A stretch of 64,000 nt of DNA from Lysobacter antibioticus (GCF_001442535.1 NZ_CP013141.1:2756624-2820623), one strand, 5' to 3'; shown: positions 1 to 8,580, counted from the first letter of the stretch. The notes: generated by a model from the letters alone, not told the origin. Numbers and translations are program-made.

Positions 1-263
1 ACGGCCGGTGCGGCAGGACCAAGATATCCACCATTGAGGACAAAATCGGTCCTCAATTCGAGCGAGGCCGAAGCATTCGTCGCCGCGGGGTGCGGGCCGA
101 CCGGAACGGCGACACAGCGGTCACCGCAGTTCGCGGCCAGCCGAAGGCCGACTGCAGGCAGCCAGGCGAACTCGGGGGTGGTCGAAGTCTTCGAGAGACG
201 AAGCGGACTGCGAACTTCGCAGCCAACGCAGGCGCTAAGACAACCTGCGCGGATCGGGGTCGA
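1..263. other. Left-edge non-coding stretch
   Basis: No convincing gene, RNA or repeat is seen here. Short open frames on both strands lack family-like sequence and a good ribosome binding site. It lies downstream of the leftward gene that ends at 264, so it may hold that operon's 3' end. Confidence 0.4.
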
Positions 264-836
264 TCAGGGCCGGGCTTGCACCGGCCGGTACTGCTTGTTG
301 TCGCCGTAAGCCTTGCCCTTGGTGTCGACGTTTGCGCACAGGCGGCCATCGCACAGGGTCACGTCGGCCTGGTTGTAGGCGCGCAGCAGGTCGGCGGTGA
401 CCCGATTCTCGTTGATGTCGTTGCGGTATTGCCACAGCAGCCAACCGCCGCCGGCCAGCAGCAACAGCACGCTGCCCAGGGCCGCACCGACCACTTTCCA
501 GATCAGCTGCTTGTGCAGCCATTCCATGCGCTTGAGCTGGGCGGCCAGCGACTGCGAGCCTTCCTGCAACAAGCCGCCGGCATCCTGCAGGCGGCGCTCA
601 TAGGCGCCGACCGGCTGCGACAAACCGCTTTCGAGCTTGCCCATCACCGCGCCGGGCAGATTGCGCAGGCTTTCGTCGGCCGACTGCCGCACCACGCCGG
701 GCACCTGCTGCGCGAGTTGCTGCAACTGCTGGTACACCGCGCGTTGGTGTTGCTCGATCTCTTCGCAGCGTCGCTCGAACTGCTCCATCAAGGCCGCGGT
801 CTTGCTGACCAGGCCCATCAACTCGTCCTGTTGCAT
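264..836 (-). CDS. Coiled-coil, single-span membrane protein next to a T4SS lipase effector
   Basis: A 190-aa protein of unrecognised family. Residues about 10-110 are Gln/Glu-rich and helical (probable coiled coil). Residues about 112-136 form one strong membrane span (WKVVGAALGSVLLLLAGG). A roughly 50-residue tail follows with two cysteines (C162, C167) that could form a disulfide if periplasmic. The ATG at 836 is chosen over upstream starts because GAGGAG lies 8 nt before it. It is the last gene of a leftward run after two lipoprotein genes and the lipase effector, with a 78-nt gap, so co-transcription is plausible. The coiled coil plus C-terminal span recalls MobB-like relaxosome proteins of mobilisable plasmids, but nothing here proves that role. 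It could also be a dedicated immunity or adaptor protein. Confidence 0.7.
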   Translation of the reverse strand: MQQDELMGLVSKTAALMEQFERRCEEIEQHQRAVYQQLQQLAQQVPGVVRQSADESLRNLPGAVMGKLESGLSQPVGAYERRLQDAGGLLQEGSQSLAAQLKRMEWLHKQLIWKVVGAALGSVLLLLAGGGWLLWQYRNDINENRVTADLLRAYNQADVTLCDGRLCANVDTKGKAYGDNKQYRPVQARP

Positions 837-914
837 CCAACCGCTCCTCGGTGCGATCTCAAACCGTGCCCGTTGTTCCAAAGCCCGCGGCAACACGCCG
901 CCGGACCGCGTCGA

Positions 915-2213
915 TCACCCCATGCGCGGCCCGCTGCGCGACGGCGATGCCTGCTCGGCGACCTGCGCCTGCTGCACCACCGCCTGCTGGGCGAGCGCCT
1001 GTTCCTGCCGGTCCACCGTCGCCACCGCTTCCTCGCGCAGCGCGCGCCCCGGCGGCGCCGAAGCGGCGTCCTGGGTCATCTGCCGGAAGGTATCGCGGTC
1101 GCCGTTCTGCGACGCCGCCAACATGCGGTCGAGGAAGGCCGACGGGTCGCCGCCGACCGAAGTAGTCGCGTTGCGGAACGGAATGCCGGGGCCGGACGGC
1201 TGCTCCCTGCCCGGATGGATGTAGTCGGGAATGCTCTTGCCGGGGGCATAGGGATCGAGATGCAGCGGCGCCGAATGTCGTTGCGGCAGGGCCGGCGCGT
1301 GGCGCTCTTCCTTGCGCCCCGGCTCGCCGGCCTTGACCGGGCCGCGAATATCGTCGATCGCATCGCCGACGCGTTCGAACGGTCCGCGGGAAATATGGGT
1401 GATACCTCGGCGTGTGTTTTCGACGTCCCCGCGGTACTTGTCGATCATCGGGTCGTACTGCTGCGCCAGGCGCTGCGTCTGTGGATCGGCGAGCACCGAG
1501 CGGTCGGGCTTGTGATTCGTATCCTCATTAGTGAAATTGTCCATGCGGTGCGAAGGAACGACCATGTCCTTCACCGCGCCAGCCATATTGCGCGAGTCGA
1601 ACATACTGCGATTGTTCTCGTAGCCGCGGTCCTTCATCGTCGCGATTTCCTGCGGCGTCGCGTAGACCTTGACCTTGCCGTAGTGGTCGCTGGCCGCACT
1701 GACCGCGTCGCCCGCCATCACATGGTTGGTGACGCGGTTGCCGCCTTCGGGAATGCGATAGCCCAGACTGACCGCGCCGTAGGCATTGAAGGTCTCCCCG
1801 CGTAGGTCGAAGTGGTGGGCGGTGATCTGCGCGAGTGTGCCGCCCAGGGAGTGGCCTGTGACGGTGACTTCGGGGGCGGAGGACTTGCCGCTGCCTAGCA
1901 GTTCTGCATGCTTCAACGCATAACGAGTCAGAGCGATGGCATCCTCGGCCTGAGCATTGGTGCGGTTCGTGGCCATGCCGGCATCAGCCAAACCATCCTT
2001 GATCATCTCCCGATCAAATTCGGTACCGCGGTGAGCGACGATGATCTCGCCCGTATCAGAACGCTGATAAATCGTTCCTTGATAACCAGAAGGCTTGTCG
2101 ACAGTCTTGAGCACTTTGTAGTGCACACCGTCGAGTACAACGCCCTTCTTATCCGATCGGTCCTCGTAAGCGTCGCGGGCAAGATCAGCGTACTGCTGGC
2201 TATTGAGAGTCAT
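915..2213 (-). CDS. Secreted class 3 lipase toxin (putative T4SS effector)
   Basis: 432 aa. The N-terminal half is an alpha/beta-hydrolase of the Lipase_3 family. It has the nucleophile elbow GHSLGG (Ser122), a probable acid Asp169 (VMAGDAVS) and His222 (SHRMDNF), matching the usual Ser-Asp-His triad order. There is no signal peptide, as expected for a type IV secretion substrate. The last 80 or so residues hold a module (LDRMLAASQNGDRDTFRQ, then AVDRQEQ-like and Gln-rich sequence) that recurs in the RTX metallopeptidase at 6022-7746, which suggests a delivery or packing tag. The ATG overlaps the stop of the upstream lipoprotein gene by 4 nt, implying translational coupling of toxin to immunity. 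Phospholipid hydrolysis in rival bacteria is the inferred activity; the substrate is not shown by sequence. Confidence 0.85.
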   Translation of the reverse strand: MTLNSQQYADLARDAYEDRSDKKGVVLDGVHYKVLKTVDKPSGYQGTIYQRSDTGEIIVAHRGTEFDREMIKDGLADAGMATNRTNAQAEDAIALTRYALKHAELLGSGKSSAPEVTVTGHSLGGTLAQITAHHFDLRGETFNAYGAVSLGYRIPEGGNRVTNHVMAGDAVSAASDHYGKVKVYATPQEIATMKDRGYENNRSMFDSRNMAGAVKDMVVPSHRMDNFTNEDTNHKPDRSVLADPQTQRLAQQYDPMIDKYRGDVENTRRGITHISRGPFERVGDAIDDIRGPVKAGEPGRKEERHAPALPQRHSAPLHLDPYAPGKSIPDYIHPGREQPSGPGIPFRNATTSVGGDPSAFLDRMLAASQNGDRDTFRQMTQDAASAPPGRALREEAVATVDRQEQALAQQAVVQQAQVAEQASPSRSGPRMG

Positions 2214-2866
2214 GGCATCCCAGCCTTCGGCGTCAAGTTGATAGTGAACAATTGATCCTGGAACTCAGGTTTGTACTTGCTCCGATCCACTTCGCCATGA
2301 TCGGAGAACTCATCCGGATCGCTGCCTGGATAAGCGTACTTGACGTAGTAATTCGTACGCGCCTTCTGGGCGATCAGATCATCACTCCACAAGGTCGCAA
2401 CATAGCTGATATCGGTTTTTGCGCCAGTGGCTTTAACCCAAGTATTCACGCTCATCAGGCCCCAATGGCAGACCCCCCTACCAAGATAGTCTTCATCGAG
2501 CATCGCGTCGGCATAAATCGTCGCCGTATACGTGGATTCGTCGACCTTGGAGAATTCCATCGGTATGTCGCTCCCAGGCTTCAGCGGCACGCCGGCGATC
2601 GGATCAGGCGTATAGGTGCACTCCGTAGCCTCATAGCTCGCAAAGCCCTCTATCTTGGCGAATGGCCCTGGCGCACCCTCTATCTTGAGCACGATCTGAT
2701 ACGGCTGCTTGGGAGCAGGATTGCGCTTGTACTTGGCCTCCATCTCAGCCGTGGAGGGATCTGAACCAGGCGAGGATTTGTCGGAAGTCATTGCAGTCTC
2801 GGGAGCGCCACAGGCGGAAGTACTCAACGCCAGCAGAAGACAAAAGGTGCGAAGCTCACCGCGCAT
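2210..2866 (-). CDS. Putative immunity lipoprotein for the lipase effector (copy 1)
   Basis: 218 aa. It starts at the ATG at 2866: GGAGG sits 5 nt upstream, inside what would otherwise be four extra codons (MEAS), so that sequence is the ribosome binding site and not coding. The N-terminus is a short signal peptide ending in a Cys (LSTSAC), probably lipid-modified although the -3 residue is Thr. The mature part is polar with paired cysteines and is paralogous to the protein at 3073-3696: shared NPAPKQ.Y, GAPGPFAK.EG and ADAMLDEDYLG blocks. Its position immediately before, and overlapping, the lipase gene matches the pattern of periplasmic inhibitors that protect producers of toxic T4SS lipases. 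Function is inferred from context. Confidence 0.8.
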   Translation of the reverse strand: MRGELRTFCLLLALSTSACGAPETAMTSDKSSPGSDPSTAEMEAKYKRNPAPKQPYQIVLKIEGAPGPFAKIEGFASYEATECTYTPDPIAGVPLKPGSDIPMEFSKVDESTYTATIYADAMLDEDYLGRGVCHWGLMSVNTWVKATGAKTDISYVATLWSDDLIAQKARTNYYVKYAYPGSDPDEFSDHGEVDRSKYKPEFQDQLFTINLTPKAGMP

Positions 2867-3072
2867 CGATGCCTCCATGGCAAGAGATGGTTAAGGGACG
2901 GGCCAACCGCGGCAGTACCGCGACGGCCTCGACCCAGGTCAAGGCTGGGCCTTTATGGGTCCGAGCCTACGTCAGGTGGGAGATTGCCGCAACGGCAACC
3001 GAAAGTTGCGTTGGCGTTGGATGGCCAGAGCCCTGCGAATGCCCAGCGGACATACCGGCGACGCTCCGGTGC
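2867..3072 (-). promoter_or_regulatory. Leader and probable promoter region of lipase immunity copy 1
   Basis: This 206-nt gap is clearly related to the 5' region of the paralogue at 3697-3850: both carry GCCTACGTCA near 2965 and 3784 and CCGCAACGGCAAC-type blocks a little further upstream. The promoter thus appears to have been copied with the gene. No confident -35/-10 pair was assigned. Confidence 0.45.
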
Positions 3073-3696
3073 TCACGGTGTCACCGCCGCTGGCGTCAGG
3101 GTGGCGCTGAACAGCTGATTCTGAAGCTCCGGCCGGTAGCGGCTGGGATCGGCATTGCCCAAATCGCTGCGCTCGGACGGATCGTTGCCCGGATATTCGT
3201 CCTTGACGAAGTAATTAGTCTGGGCACTCAGCCCCCGCAACTCGTCGCCACTCAAACCCACGATGTATTCGATATCGGTTTTGGCGCCGGTGGCCCGGAT
3301 CGAGGAAGTCACGCTCGTCAGTTGCCAGCGACACACACCCGTGCCGAGATAATCCTCATCGAGCATTGCATCCGCATGGATCGTGGCGGCAAAGGTGTTC
3401 TCACCGATTTTGCTGAACTTGATCGGCAAGTAATAGTAAGGAAGCTTCGACACACCAGAGATCCCTTCGGCGATATAGCCGCAATTCGGCGCCTCGTAGC
3501 GGATCGAGCCTTCGACTTTGGCGAACGGCCCCGGCGCCTCGGCGAGGCTAAGTGTGACCCGGTAGGTCTGTTTCGGCGCGGGGTTGCGACGGTACATCGC
3601 TTCGAGCTCTTTGGTCGTCGGGAACCCGGTGTCGTAACAGCCGGACACAGCCATCGCCAGCAGCGCGAGAAAGATAAGAGGGACTACGGTACGCAT
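3073..3696 (-). CDS. Putative immunity lipoprotein (copy 2, paralogue)
   Basis: 207 aa. The start at 3696 is set by GGAGG 5 nt upstream, exactly as in copy 1. A signal peptide ends in a good lipobox (VSGC), so the protein should be membrane-anchored in the periplasm. The whole length aligns with the lipoprotein at 2210-2866, with conserved Cys and the ADAMLDEDYLG block. It stands upstream of copy 1 on the same strand with its own leader, as expected after tandem duplication. It may widen immunity to variant lipases of neighbours (an orphan immunity gene), or act in combination with copy 1. No separate toxin gene is attached to it. Confidence 0.8.
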   Translation of the reverse strand: MRTVVPLIFLALLAMAVSGCYDTGFPTTKELEAMYRRNPAPKQTYRVTLSLAEAPGPFAKVEGSIRYEAPNCGYIAEGISGVSKLPYYYLPIKFSKIGENTFAATIHADAMLDEDYLGTGVCRWQLTSVTSSIRATGAKTDIEYIVGLSGDELRGLSAQTNYFVKDEYPGNDPSERSDLGNADPSRYRPELQNQLFSATLTPAAVTP

Positions 3697-3962
3697 CGAT
3701 GCCTCCATGGCAAGAAAAGTCCGGACTACGCGACGATGGCGATGACACGCAGGTCGCGACTCGATCGGTTCTTATGGCTCGAAGCCTACGTCAACCGAAC
3801 GACCGCAACAACGGCAACTGAAAGTAGCGCTGACGTCGTCGGCGCTACAGTTTCTGATGCAACAAGCAGTTGCTAACGCGCATAGAGGCGCAATGGGCTT
3901 GATGACACACGGAGACTTTAGAGAGCTTCTGGCTAAGACAGAGTCCGGTTACCACATTCGTG
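3697..3962 (-). promoter_or_regulatory. Leader region of immunity copy 2
   Basis: Non-coding stretch containing the second copy of the duplicated leader (motifs around 3780-3830). No other gene is supported here; the short frames on both strands have no family-like sequence. Confidence 0.4.
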
Positions 3963-4391
3963 CTAAGCGCCGCCACTCGATGCTGCCGCCCCGTTCGTTT
4001 CCGGGGCGCGTGGCAGGCCGTCCTGCGATTCGGGAAAATCCGTCGCCGGCTGCAACATCTCGCGCGGTGTCGCATAACTCGGCCCGATCGTGGAATGCAC
4101 GCGGCCGTCGGCCTTGTCGATCAGGAAACCGGTGATCTCGCTGCCGGCATAGCCGAACCTGCCCGCGACGACCCAACCCTCCGGGCTATCGGACACACCG
4201 CCGTAGGAGCCGCAACCGACGTGGCGTGCGAAGTACGCCTTCGCGATGGCGTCGGCTTCCCACTCGCTGACGCCATCGGCGGTGTCGACGTCCTTGAGCA
4301 GGTTCGCCGGCGAGTCGAACGCAGCCGCCGACACGGGCGCGAGCGTCGCGTCCACGGCAAGCAAGAAGCAAAGCGCCACGACGGACTTCAT
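3963..4391 (-). CDS. Small secreted protein of unknown function
   Basis: 142 aa when started at the ATG at 4391, which gives a typical cleavable signal peptide (MKSVVALCFLLAVDATLAP.. ending SAAA). The upstream Arg-rich extension to 4442 would spoil that signal and is not used. The mature part has a compact GSYGGVSDSPEGWVV..GFAG-type core (VAGRFGYAGSEITGFLIDK) that reads like a small beta-rich periplasmic domain. The C-terminus is low-complexity (Ala, Ser, Gly). No family name can be given. It lies between the immunity lipoprotein pair and the DUF2058 gene on the same strand. Confidence 0.65.
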   Translation of the reverse strand: MKSVVALCFLLAVDATLAPVSAAAFDSPANLLKDVDTADGVSEWEADAIAKAYFARHVGCGSYGGVSDSPEGWVVAGRFGYAGSEITGFLIDKADGRVHSTIGPSYATPREMLQPATDFPESQDGLPRAPETNGAAASSGGA

Positions 4392-4461
4392 GAGCGTTCC
4401 TACCCCGGTTTCGATGCGCCGAAACCGACGCGACCAATGCACACAGATTACGTTGCAGGCC

Positions 4462-5001
4462 TCACCAGACCAGATCGTCCGGCACCTGGAACTGGGCGTA
4501 GTACTCGTCGTCCTCGCTCGGCGGCGCCTCGGGCTTGGGTGCGGCGTGATCGAGCACGATCATCGACGGGTCGCGAGCGTAGACCTTCTCCGCGGCGGCG
4601 CGCGGCAGCAGCTCGTAACCCTGGTCGTGGCGCGCGATCACCAGGCTGCCGTTCGCGAGTTGCGTACGCAACGCGGTATTGATCAGCACGTTCTTGATCT
4701 TGCCTTCGTCGGTAAAACCGTAGGCGATCTCGCCCTCGCGCTTGACCTTGTTCGTCTCGACGATCTGGCGGACCTGTGCGCGCAACTCGTGCGCCTTCGC
4801 CTGGGCATTGCGTTCGGCCGCCAGTGCGCGGTCGCGCTCGGCGCGTTCGGCGCGCAGCCGTTCGCTCTCGATCTGTTCGGCAGTCGGCGCGGGCGGCGCC
4901 TTGCCCTGGCGCTGCTTGGCCTGCTCGCGCGCGACCTGGGACACCTGGGCCTTCTTGACCAGGCCGGCCTTGAGCAATTGATCTTGCAGTGGATTTCGCA
5001 T
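4462..5001 (-). CDS. DUF2058 family protein (YaiL-like)
   Basis: 179 aa, the usual length for DUF2058. The opening MRNPLQDQLLKAGLVKK is the conserved family start. It is followed by a Lys/Glu/Arg-rich helix (about 20-85) and a compact C-terminal domain (VKREGEIAYGFTDEGKIKN..) with an acidic end. E. coli YaiL-type proteins are described as nucleoprotein or polynucleotide-associated factors. The molecular role is not settled. It is a monocistronic-looking housekeeping gene sitting between effector modules. Confidence 0.85.
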   Translation of the reverse strand: MRNPLQDQLLKAGLVKKAQVSQVAREQAKQRQGKAPPAPTAEQIESERLRAERAERDRALAAERNAQAKAHELRAQVRQIVETNKVKREGEIAYGFTDEGKIKNVLINTALRTQLANGSLVIARHDQGYELLPRAAAEKVYARDPSMIVLDHAAPKPEAPPSEDDEYYAQFQVPDDLVW

Positions 5002-5112
5002 GGGCCGGAGTCTAGTACGGCGGGCCGTAGGCCGGAAGACGAGCGCCGACCCGCGCCGGCTCCAGGAAGGCCAGCTCCACCGTTCCGGCCCCGATATTGG
5101 CGGCCGCGCCGT

Positions 5113-5622
5113 TCAACCGCCCGCCATCTCGATCAACTTCGCCACCGTGTTCAAGTTGCGCGCGGTGCCGGCCTTGGCCGCGGGAATGACCAGCTTGGAA
5201 TCGGCCATGCCGTCGCCGTAGTGCACGTAGATCTCGCGCTCGCCCAGGGCGATCTGTTCGCCGTTGCGATGCCTGACCGCGGCCAGCGCATCGGCCGGCG
5301 GCGGCGCGTCGAGAAAGATCAGCACCGCGCGGTTCGGCGCGGCGCCCACGAACGGTTGCGCGGCCAGCGCGCGCGCCATCTCCGTCGGGGTGCGCACGAT
5401 TACCCCGACCGGCTTGCCGGCGTAGTCGGCCAAGCGTTGTTCCAGGGCCGCCTGCACGCGCTTGGCGGTCAGCGCACTGCGCAGCACCACGTTGCCGCTG
5501 GCGATGTAGGTGCGCACATCGGCGAAGCCGGCGGCCTCGCACATCGCGCGCAACTCGGCCATCGGCAGTTTTCCGGTGCCGCCGACATTCACGGCGCGCA
5601 GCAAGGCGATATAGGTGTGCAT
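5113..5622 (-). CDS. DUF1697 domain protein
   Basis: 169 aa starting with the family signature MHTYIALLRAVNVGGTGK, the reason for choosing the ATG at 5622 over an Arg-rich upstream start at 5697. Further matches are the conserved YIASGNVVL segment and the C-terminal TARNLNTVAKLIEMA. DUF1697 proteins are small cytosolic alpha/beta proteins common in soil bacteria with no established activity. No operon partner is evident: the next gene leftward is 111 nt away. Confidence 0.85.
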   Translation of the reverse strand: MHTYIALLRAVNVGGTGKLPMAELRAMCEAAGFADVRTYIASGNVVLRSALTAKRVQAALEQRLADYAGKPVGVIVRTPTEMARALAAQPFVGAAPNRAVLIFLDAPPPADALAAVRHRNGEQIALGEREIYVHYGDGMADSKLVIPAAKAGTARNLNTVAKLIEMAGG

Positions 5623-6021
5623 GGGGCGGCAGGATACGGCAAGGCCAGCCCTGTTCAGCCAGGCGCGACCTCGGCGGGCGATGAGCCCGCCGGCCACCGC
5701 GCGACCCGCCGATGCCCCTCATGGACAGCGGCCCACGGACCCACGCCGCCCCCGCCGTGGCCGGATACCCCCGGCCATCGCGTTTCTTGTGACTGCGCTC
5801 CCACTTCAGGGCCTCGACCCGGCCCCGGGGCGCACCCTCGCCGACCCAGCCGGGGCCGCAGGACGCGTCGATCGGACCGCCCGATTTCCTTCGCTCCCGC
5901 AGTCCGCCTATAGTCGGCACAGAACGCCGCCCCGTGCGGCAAATCCAGGACGTTCGGCAGGAACACGGCTGCGCCGAGCCCCCTTCAACCCGTCAGCCTT
6001 TCAACGCCAAGGAGAATATCT
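5623..6021 (+). promoter_or_regulatory. Upstream region of the RTX metallopeptidase effector
   Basis: A 399-nt gap between divergent genes. It contains a strong GC hairpin (8-bp arms at 5672-5679 and 5685-5692, 5-nt loop) near the DUF1697 start, and the ribosome binding site AAGGAG at 6008-6013, 8 nt before the effector ATG. A TATAGT hexamer near 5910 could be a -10 element; no matching -35 was confirmed. Confidence 0.4.
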
Positions 6022-7746
6022 ATGGCAGGTCCTACTCCCACCGTCATCAACGGTGGCACCGTCCCGCCCGGCAGTCCGCCGCCCGATCTGTCGCGCAGCA
6101 CCGCCGACGGCAAGGGCATCGTCTCGCAGGAACTGTTCCGCCAGGGCGACATCGTCATCAGCCGCGAGCAAGTGACCGGCGGCGATCAATTCAGCGACCT
6201 GCTCGTCATCAACGGCGGCGCCGGCGACGACAACGTCCAGGTCAGCCAGCGCGCCAACGGCGTGCTCGACGTGCAGATCAACGGCCAGCCGTACCAGATC
6301 ACCCTCGCCCCCCAGCAGCAGCTCGGCGTGCGCGGCGGCGACGGCAACGACATCATTCATGCCGGCCCCAACGTGCGCGTCAACATGGACGTGCAGGGCG
6401 GCAACGGCAACGACACCATCACCACCGGCCGCGGACGCGACCGCGTCGACGGCGGCGCCGGCGACGACACCATCAGCACCGGCCTGGGCCGCGACGACGT
6501 GTTCGGCAACACCGGCAACGACACCATCGACGCCGGCGGCGGCAACGACGTGGTCTACGGCGGCGACGGCAACGACATCCTGCGCGGCGGCCAGGGCCGC
6601 GACTACCTCGAGGGCGGGCGCGGCAACGACACTCTCGAAGGCGGCCAGGGCAACGACATCCTGTCCGGCGGACAGGACAACGACATCCTGCGCGGCGGCC
6701 AGGGCAACGACCGCGTCTACACCGGCGCAGGCGCCGACACCGTCGACAACCGTTCCGGCCGCGACACCGTCTACGGCCAGAGCAGCGAAGACACCATCAC
6801 CGCCGCCCGCGGCGCGCGCAACAATCAGATCGAAGTGGACATGACCACCAACGTCGGCGCCACGGTCACTGTCGCCGCCGGCTCATCGGATGCGTTCCGC
6901 CAGCGTGTCGAAGCCGACCTGGACATGCTGCGCTCGTCCAACAACGGCCGCGAAATGCTCAGCGAGCTGGACCGCAACGCCAGCCCCGCCATCGGCACCG
7001 GCCACAGCGTCAGCATCACCGAGCTGAGCAACGAGATGAACGGCTACGCCGGCCCCTCGCTGACCAACGACGCCTTCCTCCAGACCGACCCCACCACCGG
7101 CGTCACCACGCGCGGCGCCGGCATGGATTCGGTGATCAGCTACAACCCCTCGTTCCACAGCGACTTCTTCGAGACGCCGACGGTGGTGCTACACCACGAG
7201 ATGTCGCACGCCTACAACATCACCGGCGGCACCCTGCAGCAGGGCGTGTACAGCGGCACCGGCCCGGACTCGGGCGCCGTACGCAACTTCGAGCGCCAGG
7301 CCGTCGGCCTGGACAACAGCGGCGTCGCCTTCGACTTCGATCACAACGCGGCCACACCGGACACCAAGACCAACCCGCGCAACCTGACCGAGAACGGCAT
7401 GCGCGACGAGATGGGTCTGACGCGCCGTCCGGACTACAGCGTCGACGCCAAGAGCGCGTTCTCCGCCCCGGGCAACCCCAGCGCGACCGGCGCCGGCCCC
7501 AACGGCGGGCACAACCACAGCCACGCCCACCTGGACGCGCTGTTGCAGGCGATGGAATCCGGCGACCGCACTGCGACGCGCGAAGCCACCCGCGCCCTCG
7601 CCGAGCAAGCGCCCGGCCAGGCCATGCGCCACGAAGCCATCCACGCCGTCGACCGCCAGGAACAAGCCGAGGCGCAGACCCAGGCCCAGGCGCAGCAGCA
7701 ACAACAAGCCGAACCGACGCAAAGCGCCGGCGGCATGCGCCGATGA
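6022..7746 (+). CDS. RTX-repeat zinc metallopeptidase effector (M91-like)
   Basis: 574 aa, no signal peptide. Residues about 104-257 are a run of glycine/aspartate nonapeptides (GGxGNDxI.. type) that would fold as a calcium-binding beta-roll. Residues about 290-450 carry the zinc motif HHEMSHAYN (His392, Glu393, His396) with a probable third ligand in NFERQAVG (Glu424), the layout of the M91/NleD-like peptidases. The last 75 residues (LDALLQAMESGDR.., AVDRQEQ, Gln-rich end) match the tail of the lipase effector at 915-2213. RTX proteins normally leave by type I secretion, but no such transporter is nearby, and the shared tail argues for the same route as the lipase. A putative immunity lipoprotein follows. 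Target protein unknown. Confidence 0.82.
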   Translation: MAGPTPTVINGGTVPPGSPPPDLSRSTADGKGIVSQELFRQGDIVISREQVTGGDQFSDLLVINGGAGDDNVQVSQRANGVLDVQINGQPYQITLAPQQQLGVRGGDGNDIIHAGPNVRVNMDVQGGNGNDTITTGRGRDRVDGGAGDDTISTGLGRDDVFGNTGNDTIDAGGGNDVVYGGDGNDILRGGQGRDYLEGGRGNDTLEGGQGNDILSGGQDNDILRGGQGNDRVYTGAGADTVDNRSGRDTVYGQSSEDTITAARGARNNQIEVDMTTNVGATVTVAAGSSDAFRQRVEADLDMLRSSNNGREMLSELDRNASPAIGTGHSVSITELSNEMNGYAGPSLTNDAFLQTDPTTGVTTRGAGMDSVISYNPSFHSDFFETPTVVLHHEMSHAYNITGGTLQQGVYSGTGPDSGAVRNFERQAVGLDNSGVAFDFDHNAATPDTKTNPRNLTENGMRDEMGLTRRPDYSVDAKSAFSAPGNPSATGAGPNGGHNHSHAHLDALLQAMESGDRTATREATRALAEQAPGQAMRHEAIHAVDRQEQAEAQTQAQAQQQQQAEPTQSAGGMRR

Positions 7747-7829
7747 GCGACCGCCGCGCGCAGCCCACGGGCCTGCGCGGCGCGCCCACACCTACCTGTG
7801 AATCAACGACCCATGCCGAGACCCGCCCG

Positions 7830-8525
7830 ATGACAGCGAACCACACGACCGCCGCCCGCCCGCGACACGCGCTCAAGGCCACCGCCGTGTTCGCCGCCTC
7901 GCTTGCCGCCGCCTGCGCGCATGGCCTACCGCATCCTGCAGAAGAATCCCGAATGAACGCCCAACCCGACACCACCACCGCCGCTGCCGACACCCGCCTG
8001 CGCGTGCAGGACGGCCAGGAAGTGAGCCTGCACGCCGAGTTCCACTACAGCGCCGACGCCAACACCGTGCTGGTGCGCTACCGCCTGCGCAACGGCAGCG
8101 CCGACCGCGCCCTGGCCGTGTTCGACCGCGGCGTCTACGGCGAGCGCGCCGGCGCCGTCTTCAACCCCGGCCCGGTCGGCGCCCCGCGCGTCGAACAACA
8201 AGACGGCGGCACCGTGCTGCTGCACGCCCCCGGCGCCGCCGCGGCCACCGCGTCGGCCGACCCGCTGGGCTCCGCCCCGCTTGCCGTCGAACTGAAGCCC
8301 GGCGGCGAACTCTCCGACCAGTTCGTCCACCGCTTCACCGGCACCGACGCCCCCAAGCGCCTGCGCTGGTGCGTCGCCGTGGCCGCGTTCGACGAAAAGC
8401 AGTACCGCAACCCGGTCAAGACCGACCACGGCCCGATCTGGACCGCCACCGGCGACACCAGCGCCGGCCGCCAGCTGCTGTGCACCCCGTGGTACGACGT
8501 GGGGACGGCGCGGTTTGTCGAGTGA
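7830..8525 (+). CDS. Putative immunity lipoprotein for the RTX metallopeptidase
   Basis: 231 aa. The ATG at 7830 gives a signal peptide (ALKATAVFAASLAAAC) with lipobox AAAC, so the product should be an exported lipoprotein. An ATG at 7953 would remove the signal. The mature region is rich in beta-type sequence with two late cysteines (LRWCVAVAAF and LLCTPWYD) and no catalytic motif. It lies 83 nt downstream of the effector on the same strand and ends at a clear terminator, so the two form a bicistronic unit. Here the order is toxin then immunity, opposite to the leftward modules. The inhibitor role is inferred from context only. Confidence 0.72.
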   Translation: MTANHTTAARPRHALKATAVFAASLAAACAHGLPHPAEESRMNAQPDTTTAAADTRLRVQDGQEVSLHAEFHYSADANTVLVRYRLRNGSADRALAVFDRGVYGERAGAVFNPGPVGAPRVEQQDGGTVLLHAPGAAAATASADPLGSAPLAVELKPGGELSDQFVHRFTGTDAPKRLRWCVAVAAFDEKQYRNPVKTDHGPIWTATGDTSAGRQLLCTPWYDVGTARFVE

Positions 8526-8553
8526 TCGGTCGCCGTCAGCGATAGATAGGAAT

Positions 8554-8580
8554 CGGGCCGCGAAAGCGGCCCGGTTTTTT
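8554..8580 (+). terminator. Rho-independent terminator
   Basis: CGGGCCGC (8554-8561), GAAA tetraloop, GCGGCCCG (8566-8573), then six T residues (8575-8580). It closes the rightward RTX effector/lipoprotein unit. Confidence 0.9.

Noticed and set aside
264..836. Calling the coiled-coil membrane protein MobB
   Set aside because: Only the general layout agrees; no relaxase, oriT or mobilisation gene is present.
6359..6844. Thr/Ala-rich 161-codon frame in the RTX repeat region
   Set aside because: It is the +1 shadow of the GGxGNDxI repeats, with the same period.
6022..7746. RTX protein as a type I secretion substrate
   Set aside because: No ABC exporter or membrane-fusion gene nearby, and its C-terminal tail matches the lipase effector; type I export elsewhere cannot be fully excluded.
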